Source: Caulobacter endophyticus
GTDB lineage: Bacteria > Pseudomonadota > Alphaproteobacteria > Caulobacterales > Caulobacteraceae
Direction: 5' to 3'
Assembly (NCBI RefSeq): GCF_003116815.1
Contig: NZ_QDKQ01000031.1
Location: 1 to 64,000, forward strand
DNA: 64,000 nucleotides
Of this stretch, positions 58,483-64,000 are shown piece after piece (the stretch's first letter is position 1; each line of letters begins with the position of its first letter). The notes under the pieces were generated by a model. The model worked only from the letters and a program-made list of their open reading frames with translations, had not been told where the DNA came from and searched no databases. Both the position numbers and the translations under genes were made by a program.

Positions 58483-60900
58483 ATGTCTTCCGGCTTCGAC
58501 TCGACCGACCCATTCGGCGACCTCCCCGCTCCGCGCATCTCCGACCTCGCCCGGCCGCAGGCTCCCGCCGGCGGCGGCCCCGCGCCCGACTATCTGAGCG
58601 GCCTCAACACCGAGCAGCACGAAGCCGTGGTCACCACCGAGGGCCCGGTCCTGGTGCTGGCCGGCGCGGGCACCGGCAAGACGCGGGTGCTGACCACGCG
58701 CCTGGCGCACATTCTCGCGACGGGCCGCGCGCGGCCGTGGGAGATCCTGGCCGTCACCTTCACCAACAAGGCCGCGCGCGAGATGCGCGAGCGGATCACC
58801 CACATCATCGGTCCGGAGGCCGAGGGCCTGCGATGGCTGGGCACCTTTCACTCGGTGGCCGCCCAGATCCTGCGCCGCCACGCCGAGCTGGTGGGGCTGA
58901 AGTCGAACTACACGATCATCGACACCGACGATAACGAGCGGCTGCTCAAGCAGCTGATCGAGGCCGAGAACATCGACGCCAAGCGCTGGACCCCGCGCAT
59001 CCTGTCGGGACTGATCGACGCCTGGAAGAACCGCGGGTGGACGCCCGACCGCGTACCGCCCAGCGAGGCCGGCGAATTCGCCAACGGCAAGGGCATCAGC
59101 CTCTATCGCCAGTACCAGGAGCGGCTGCGCATCCTGAACGCCTGCGATTTCGGCGACCTGCTGCTGCACAACATCACGATCTTCACCGGCAATCCCGACG
59201 TGCTGGCCGACTTCCAGCGGCGCTTCCAGTACGTGATGGTCGACGAGTACCAGGACACCAACGTCGCCCAGTACCTGTGGCTGCGCCTCCTGGCCCAGGG
59301 CCGCCAGAACGTCTGCTGCGTGGGTGACGACGACCAGTCGATCTACGGCTGGCGCGGGGCCGAGGTCGACAACATCCTGCGCTTCGAACGCGACTTCCCC
59401 GGCGCCAAGGTGGTGCGGCTGGAGCGCAACTACCGCTCGACCGAGCACATCCTGGCCGCCGCCTCGACCCTGATCACTGCTAACAAGGGCCGCCTGGGCA
59501 AGACCCTGTGGACGGAGGAGACCGGCGGCGAGAAGGTCAAGGTCAGCGGCGTCTGGGACGGCGAGGCCGAAAGCCGGATGGTCGCCGACGAGATCGAAAA
59601 GGCCAAGCGCGCGGGCCGCCGCTACAACCAGATGGCCATCCTGGTGCGCGCCTCGTTCCAGATGCGCGCCTTCGAAGAGCGCTTCGTGATGCTGCAGATC
59701 CCCTACAAGGTGGTCGGCGGCCCGCGCTTCTTCGAGCGGGCGGAAATCCGCGACGCCCACGCCTATCTGCGCCTGATCCAGTCGCCCGACGACGACCTGG
59801 CCTTCGAGCGCATCGTCAACACGCCCAAGCGCGGCATCGGCGACACCTCTGTGCAGAAGCTGCTGCAGATCGCCCGCGTCGAGGGAATCTCCACGGTCGA
59901 GGCGGCCCGGGTGATCATCGGCAGCGACGACCTGCCGGCCCGCACGCGCACCGCGCTCAGCAACTTCATCCGCGACCTCGACCGCTGGCGCGCCCAGATC
60001 GGAAACATGCACCACCAGCGGGTGCTGGAGATGGTGCTGGAGGAGAGCGGCTATACCGACGCCCTGCGCCTGGACAAAGGCCCGCAGAGCCAGACGCGCC
60101 TCGAAAACCTCAAGGAACTGGTCCAGTCGATGGGCCAGTTCGACAGCCTGGAGGCCTATCTGGAGCACGTGTCGCTGGTCATGGACCTCGACCGCGAGGC
60201 CACCGGCGACGCCGTCTGGATCATGACCCTGCACTCGGCCAAGGGCCTGGAGTTCCCGCTGGTGTTCCTGCCCGGCTGGGAGGAAGGCGTGTTCCCCAGC
60301 CAGCGCAGCATGGACGACAAGGGCGAGAAGGGTCTCGAGGAAGAGCGGCGCCTGGCGTACGTGGGCATCACACGCGCCCGCGAGGAGGCCCGCATCAGCT
60401 TCGTGGCCAACCGCCAGGTCTATGGCCGCTGGACCTCGCAACTCCCCAGCCGCTTCGTCGACGAACTGCCGCTGGAGCACGTCGATGCGGGCTCAGAGAC
60501 CGGCTATTACGGCGGCGGTCCGGGCATGCAGCAGACGGTCTCGTCGCGCTGGGACGATCCGGGCACCAGCGCCTTCCAGAGCGGCAGCTACGACAGCCCC
60601 GGCTGGAAACGGGCCCAGGACCGGGTGCAGCAGACGTCACGCGGCTTCGGCGAGCGCTCGGGCGGCAACACCGCCTGGCGCGGCGGCGGCTCGGCCGCGC
60701 GGGCCAAGCCGATCGAGGGCGAAGGCCGGCTGGTGGCCGTCTCGGCCCCGACCAACAGCGCCTACAGCCGCGGCGACCGCGTGTTCCACGTCAAGTTCGG
60801 CTACGGCAAGGTCGCCTCGATCGAGGGCAACAAGCTGACCGTCAACTTCGACAAGGCCGGCGAGAAGAAGGTCATCGACAGCTTCGTCGAGAAGGCCTGA
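58483..60900 (+). CDS. uvrD: UvrD/PcrA-type DNA helicase
   Basis: An 805-residue superfamily 1A helicase. Motifs: Walker A GAGTGKT at 61-67, MVDEYQDTN (II), GDDDQSIYGWRGA (III), RLERNYRST (IV), TLHSAKGLEF (V) and YVGITRARE (VI). The C-terminal end has a Tudor-like segment (RVFHVKFGYGKVASIEGNKLTVNF). It acts in mismatch and nucleotide excision repair. The MOSC gene starts at its last base. Confidence 0.95.
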   Translation: MSSGFDSTDPFGDLPAPRISDLARPQAPAGGGPAPDYLSGLNTEQHEAVVTTEGPVLVLAGAGTGKTRVLTTRLAHILATGRARPWEILAVTFTNKAAREMRERITHIIGPEAEGLRWLGTFHSVAAQILRRHAELVGLKSNYTIIDTDDNERLLKQLIEAENIDAKRWTPRILSGLIDAWKNRGWTPDRVPPSEAGEFANGKGISLYRQYQERLRILNACDFGDLLLHNITIFTGNPDVLADFQRRFQYVMVDEYQDTNVAQYLWLRLLAQGRQNVCCVGDDDQSIYGWRGAEVDNILRFERDFPGAKVVRLERNYRSTEHILAAASTLITANKGRLGKTLWTEETGGEKVKVSGVWDGEAESRMVADEIEKAKRAGRRYNQMAILVRASFQMRAFEERFVMLQIPYKVVGGPRFFERAEIRDAHAYLRLIQSPDDDLAFERIVNTPKRGIGDTSVQKLLQIARVEGISTVEAARVIIGSDDLPARTRTALSNFIRDLDRWRAQIGNMHHQRVLEMVLEESGYTDALRLDKGPQSQTRLENLKELVQSMGQFDSLEAYLEHVSLVMDLDREATGDAVWIMTLHSAKGLEFPLVFLPGWEEGVFPSQRSMDDKGEKGLEEERRLAYVGITRAREEARISFVANRQVYGRWTSQLPSRFVDELPLEHVDAGSETGYYGGGPGMQQTVSSRWDDPGTSAFQSGSYDSPGWKRAQDRVQQTSRGFGERSGGNTAWRGGGSAARAKPIEGEGRLVAVSAPTNSAYSRGDRVFHVKFGYGKVASIEGNKLTVNFDKAGEKKVIDSFVEKA

Positions 60901-61418
60901 TGGCGGTGGGGGCGAAACGCGGGATCAATCCCGACAGCCCCCTCGCCCGGCTGATCGCCGGACCCATGCGGCCGGGCCGCCTGGCCTGGATCGGCCTGCG
61001 CCCTGCCCGCCGCGCGGCATTGGTCCACGTCGAGCGGGCGGAGGTTACGGTCGAGGCCGGCCTGATCGGCGACCACCATGCCGGCCGCGCCGACGGCCCC
61101 CGCCAGGTGACGCTGATCCAGGCCGAGGACCTTTCGGCCATCGCCGCCTTCCTGGGCCAAGCCGGCCCCGCCTCGCCCTTCGACCTGCGCCGCAACCTGG
61201 TGGTCGAGGGCATCAACCTGCTGGGCCTCTCCGACAAGCGCTTCAGGGTCGGCGGCGTGTTGCTGGAAGCCACCGGCGGCTGCCATCCGTGCAGCCGCAT
61301 GAACGACATTCTCGGCGAGGGCGGCTACAACGCCGTGCGCGGCCGGGGCGGCCTCACCGCCCGGGTTATCGAGGGCGGCGAGATTACCGTGGGCGATGCG
61401 GTGACGGTCGAGGGCTGA
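60900..61418 (+). CDS. MOSC-domain protein
   Basis: 172 residues from the ATG that overlaps the helicase stop by one base (TGATG). The family motif with conserved Cys is GGCHPCSRMNDI; upstream is DLRRNLVVEGINLLGL. MOSC domains handle sulfur for molybdenum cofactor or use it for N-oxide reduction. Substrate unknown. Confidence 0.9.
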   Translation: MAVGAKRGINPDSPLARLIAGPMRPGRLAWIGLRPARRAALVHVERAEVTVEAGLIGDHHAGRADGPRQVTLIQAEDLSAIAAFLGQAGPASPFDLRRNLVVEGINLLGLSDKRFRVGGVLLEATGGCHPCSRMNDILGEGGYNAVRGRGGLTARVIEGGEITVGDAVTVEG

Positions 61419-61431
61419 GCCTGTTTTGCCC

Positions 61432-62325
61432 CTACCTCAGGCCGCGCATGGCCCGATCGAGGTTGTTGGGGTCGTTGGCCACGACGCCGGTGTTGTACTG
61501 CGTCGGCCGACCGGTGGAATCATAGACCGTCGACAACACCCCGGGGCCGAACTCGGTCGTCCTGCGATTGTCGACGTTCTCGCCGGCCGCCTGGATCTTG
61601 CCGTTGGCGTCGCGGTCCTGCCAGGTCCCCTGCAGCGTGGTGGCCGGCTCGTTGGGACCGACGTCGACATTGACCTCGAAGCCTGCGCCGGCCGGACCCT
61701 TGTCGACGCCGATGGCGATCCCCACGCGGTTGATATCGCCGTCCAGTCCCGGCGTGTGGCTGTAGGTCCCTGAAAACAGGCCGCCCAGCGGCGCGCTGAC
61801 CGAGACCGTGCCGTCGCGCAGGCTGGTCGACACCGGCCCGGCCCCGACCGTGGCGTCCCAGGTCCCCGACAGGCCGGCCGGCCCGCCGAGCTCGACACCG
61901 ACCATGCCGCCGGCCGCTCCTAGCTGGCCGGTGAAGCCGGCCTGGAAACCTTCCCAGGCGCGGGGCGACATGTCGGGAGCCTGGGTGAATTTCTCGGTGA
62001 AGGTGGCCGCCGCCAGGTCCTGCTCGAACTGAGCCTGCTGGAGCGGTCCCAGCTTGTCGGCCACCGCGTCGATGACGGCGGCACGGACGTCCACCGGCGT
62101 AGCGGCGACGGCCTGGGCCAGGGCCTGGGTGTTGACGCTGCAGACGGCGCCCAGCGTGCTGACCGCGTCGGCGACCATGGCTTCTGCGGCTTTCTCGGCC
62201 GTGGTGCGGCCCGCGTCCATGGCGTCGCGCGCGGCCTCCGCCCGGTCCGCGGTCGAGGCGCCGCCCGTCCCCGAAACGCCTCCGACGCCGGAGGAGCCGC
62301 CGCTGTCGTTGGAGTTGTCGGCCAT
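61432..62325 (-). CDS. Glycine-rich hypothetical protein without signal peptide
   Basis: 297 residues from ATG 62325; ATG 62358 is a longer option. The N-terminal ~30 residues are Ser/Gly/Asn-rich (MADNSNDSGGSSGVGGVSGT), followed by an alanine-rich helical part (40-120) and a beta-rich part with repeated Gly-x-Gly runs. No signal sequence and no family recognised. Unlike the core genes around it; could be exported by a type I-like route or be structural. Confidence 0.55.
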   Translation of the reverse strand: MADNSNDSGGSSGVGGVSGTGGASTADRAEAARDAMDAGRTTAEKAAEAMVADAVSTLGAVCSVNTQALAQAVAATPVDVRAAVIDAVADKLGPLQQAQFEQDLAAATFTEKFTQAPDMSPRAWEGFQAGFTGQLGAAGGMVGVELGGPAGLSGTWDATVGAGPVSTSLRDGTVSVSAPLGGLFSGTYSHTPGLDGDINRVGIAIGVDKGPAGAGFEVNVDVGPNEPATTLQGTWQDRDANGKIQAAGENVDNRRTTEFGPGVLSTVYDSTGRPTQYNTGVVANDPNNLDRAMRGLR

Positions 62326-62442
62326 GATCGGACGCCTTTCGTGAACAGGGGCCGTCATTTTGCGGCGACGCAGTCGCCGGCCGAAACTGGGGAAAACCCT
62401 AGTTTGGACGCTCGCCGCAGCGCCCTCCCCCCATAGCGAGGC

Positions 62443-63591
62443 TCAGGCCTCGACGGGTTCCGGCTTGGGCTGCGGCCTCGGTTCGGTCTTGGCCTTGGGC
62501 GGCGCGGCCGCCTTCTTCTTGCGGCGCTTGGGCAGGCCCGAGGGATTGCCCCAGAAGGTGACCACCGCCAGCGAGCCCAGCAGCGTCAGGGCCAGACCCG
62601 AGACCGTCATCACCAGGCGATAGGCCAGACCGCCAACCTTGGCTGCATGCAGCGGGAAGTCGGCGTTGGTGATGCGCGAGCCCAACGGCATGGCCTGGGC
62701 GTCGCGCGAGGCCACCATCGCGCCGGTGGCCGGGTCGAACCAGGCCATGGTGCGGCCGTTGGTCAGCCACTCGGGCTGCTGACGCAGGCGGATGGCGATC
62801 AGGCCGCCGGACTTGGCCGGCAGGCCGATGGTCCGCACCTCGGCGCCCGGGAACCTGGCCTGGGCCTGGCCGATCACCTTGTTCCAGTCGAGGTCGGCGG
62901 CCAGCTTGCCGCCCTTGATCTTCGGCGCCGCCGAAGCCTTGTCCATCGTCGCTGGCGAGGAGAACGGCGCGCGCAGGGCCTGCGAGAACCATTTCAGGTT
63001 CATGGTCGCGCCCGTGGTCAGCGACAGGATCAGCAACGGCGCCACCAGCACGCCCAGGTCGCGATGGTGATGGACGATGGCCGGCCGCTTCATCGCCCGC
63101 GGCCAGGCGCGCAGCTGGAACATCCGCCGGGTCGGCCACCACAGGATCAGGCCGGTGATCACGAAGCCGAGCCCCGCCAGGCCGGCGATCCCACCGACGA
63201 TGTCGCCTGCGTCGCCGGCCAGCAGGTGGTGATGGACGTCGAACAGCCATACTTCCGGCCGCGTCCACTTGGACGTCCAGGCCTGGACGACGGCGCCGTC
63301 CTGGTCGGCATAGGCGCCCTTCTGCGTCTCGCCGGGATAGGACAGCTTGTGCAGGCCCTTGCGCTCGGTCGCCAGCACGATGGAGCGCGGGCGGTCCTGC
63401 GCGGCGAAGATCCGCGTCGCGGCCGCCGCCAGGGTGGCGGTATCCTGCCGCTGGACGTCGGCGGCATGGGGCACGGTGGCGCGCAGGAAGGCGTCCTCAT
63501 GCACCAGCAGGGCGCCCGTGAACCCCAGCACCGCCAGCAGCAGGCCGATGAAACCGCCTGACCAGCGGTGCAGGAGCCGCAGGATCCTCAT
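62443..63591 (-). CDS. PepSY-associated transmembrane protein
   Basis: A 382-residue protein: N-terminal span (8-30), a periplasmic PepSY-type region with HKLSYPGETQKGAY and VWLFDVHHHLLAGDAG, spans near 131-150 and 180-195, a second periplasmic domain, a last span near 320-345, and a basic Pro/Lys-rich cytoplasmic tail. Its ATG overlaps the receptor stop (ATGA), so it is translationally coupled with it. Likely works in metal-siderophore processing. Confidence 0.88.
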   Translation of the reverse strand: MRILRLLHRWSGGFIGLLLAVLGFTGALLVHEDAFLRATVPHAADVQRQDTATLAAAATRIFAAQDRPRSIVLATERKGLHKLSYPGETQKGAYADQDGAVVQAWTSKWTRPEVWLFDVHHHLLAGDAGDIVGGIAGLAGLGFVITGLILWWPTRRMFQLRAWPRAMKRPAIVHHHRDLGVLVAPLLILSLTTGATMNLKWFSQALRAPFSSPATMDKASAAPKIKGGKLAADLDWNKVIGQAQARFPGAEVRTIGLPAKSGGLIAIRLRQQPEWLTNGRTMAWFDPATGAMVASRDAQAMPLGSRITNADFPLHAAKVGGLAYRLVMTVSGLALTLLGSLAVVTFWGNPSGLPKRRKKKAAAPPKAKTEPRPQPKPEPVEA

Positions 63592-64000
63592 CAGAAGCGC
63601 GCCGTCCAGCCCAGCGTCGCGGTGCGACCGCGACCGGCGTAGAACTTGTCCTTGGCCGGGGCGACGGTGTCGGAATTGTAGGTGATGTACTGCTTGTTCA
63701 GCAGGTTCAGCACGCCCAGCGACAGGTCGCCCACGGGCAGTCGGTAGCGGACGAAGGCGTCGGCAAGGGTGTAGCCGTCGAAGTCGTCCTTCACGAGGGC
63801 GTTGCCCATGTCGCGCTTCAGGTAGGCGCGGGCCTGGAGGCGCAGGTTCCAGTCGCCGACAGCATAGTCGGCCGCCAGGTTGACGCGGTCGGGCGAGATG
63901 TTGGCGCCGTCCAGATTGGTGTCCAGGCGGCCGTCGCCGTTGGCGTCGGTCTGCCCGCGCAGGCGGGCGTAGCCGGCCGACAGGTCCAGGCCCGGGACCG
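63591..64000 (-). CDS. TonB-dependent receptor, C-terminal part (cut by window edge)
   Basis: The last 135 codons of a receptor that continues beyond the right edge. The visible barrel strands (LDLSAGYARLRG, VNLAADYAV, LRLQARAYLK, LADAFVRYRL) end in GRTATLGWTARF with the terminal Phe required for outer-membrane assembly; LSLGVLNLLNKQY is the usual penultimate receptor motif. Coupled to the PepSY gene. Confidence 0.88.
   Translation of the reverse strand, partial: VPGLDLSAGYARLRGQTDANGDGRLDTNLDGANISPDRVNLAADYAVGDWNLRLQARAYLKRDMGNALVKDDFDGYTLADAFVRYRLPVGDLSLGVLNLLNKQYITYNSDTVAPAKDKFYAGRGRTATLGWTARF

Overview
The window reads as a high-GC alphaproteobacterial chromosome segment, almost certainly from Caulobacter or a very close relative. 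The evidence is a divK-pleD pair in which DivK has its phosphoacceptor at Asp53 and PleD has Asp53, an RxxD inhibitory site at 359-362 and GGEEF at 368-372. Supporting signs are an mreB-mreC-mreD-mrdA-rodA cluster, a probable ftsN next to dgt, several TonB-dependent receptors, and GC-rich intergenic palindromes. Most of the window is conserved core chromosome. I see no prophage, transposase, CRISPR array or rRNA operon; the only RNA gene is a tRNA-Gly(CCC).

Layout. 1-6.2 kb: 5' part of a probable ftsN, dgt, erpA, an attenuator-controlled DAHP synthase gene, exonuclease III and small envelope proteins. 6.3-11 kb: a TonB-dependent receptor directly followed by a di-haem cytochrome c peroxidase, a repeat-filled gap and a TonB-like protein. 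11-13.3 kb: a glutathione transferase divergent from a WYL regulator across a palindrome. 13.4-17.9 kb: a receptor / membrane protein / PepSY operon, probably for iron uptake. 18-24 kb: tRNA-Gly, an HD-domain enzyme, two TraB/GumN-like proteins, and an operon of three related membrane proteins with a small XRE regulator. 24-32 kb: a duplicated dCTP-deaminase-like enzyme, metZ-apaG, a RhiA-like pair, hslO, an M20 hydrolase, a NUDIX enzyme and rpmG. 32-38 kb: glutaminyl cyclase, pleD-divK, a HAD-like protein with dinB, a membrane protein with a winged-helix regulator, and an OmpA-like protein. 38-44 kb: the cell-elongation cluster. 44-53 kb: an EamA transporter, an O-methyltransferase, leuA with a leucine leader peptide, a ParA-like ATPase, a flavin reductase and an aspartate aminotransferase. 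53-64 kb: small proteins, a GcvA-like LysR regulator, Coq4, a UvrD/PcrA helicase, a MOSC protein and a second PepSY/receptor pair cut by the window end.

How the genes work together. The strongest regulatory signals are two leader peptides. One upstream of DAHP synthase carries Phe-Trp-Tyr-Phe-Ser-Tyr and is followed by a clear terminator. The other, upstream of leuA, carries four consecutive Leu codons. Two separate units pair a small HTH regulator with multi-pass membrane proteins, and each has tandem palindromes in front of it that look like autoregulatory operators. A ~135-bp element with 25-bp terminal inverted repeats occurs twice nearly intact, once degraded, and as solo arms. No wholly new system is proven; the best candidates for new biology are the XRE/three-membrane-protein operon, the receptor-peroxidase pair and the RhiA-like pair with its start-codon hairpin.
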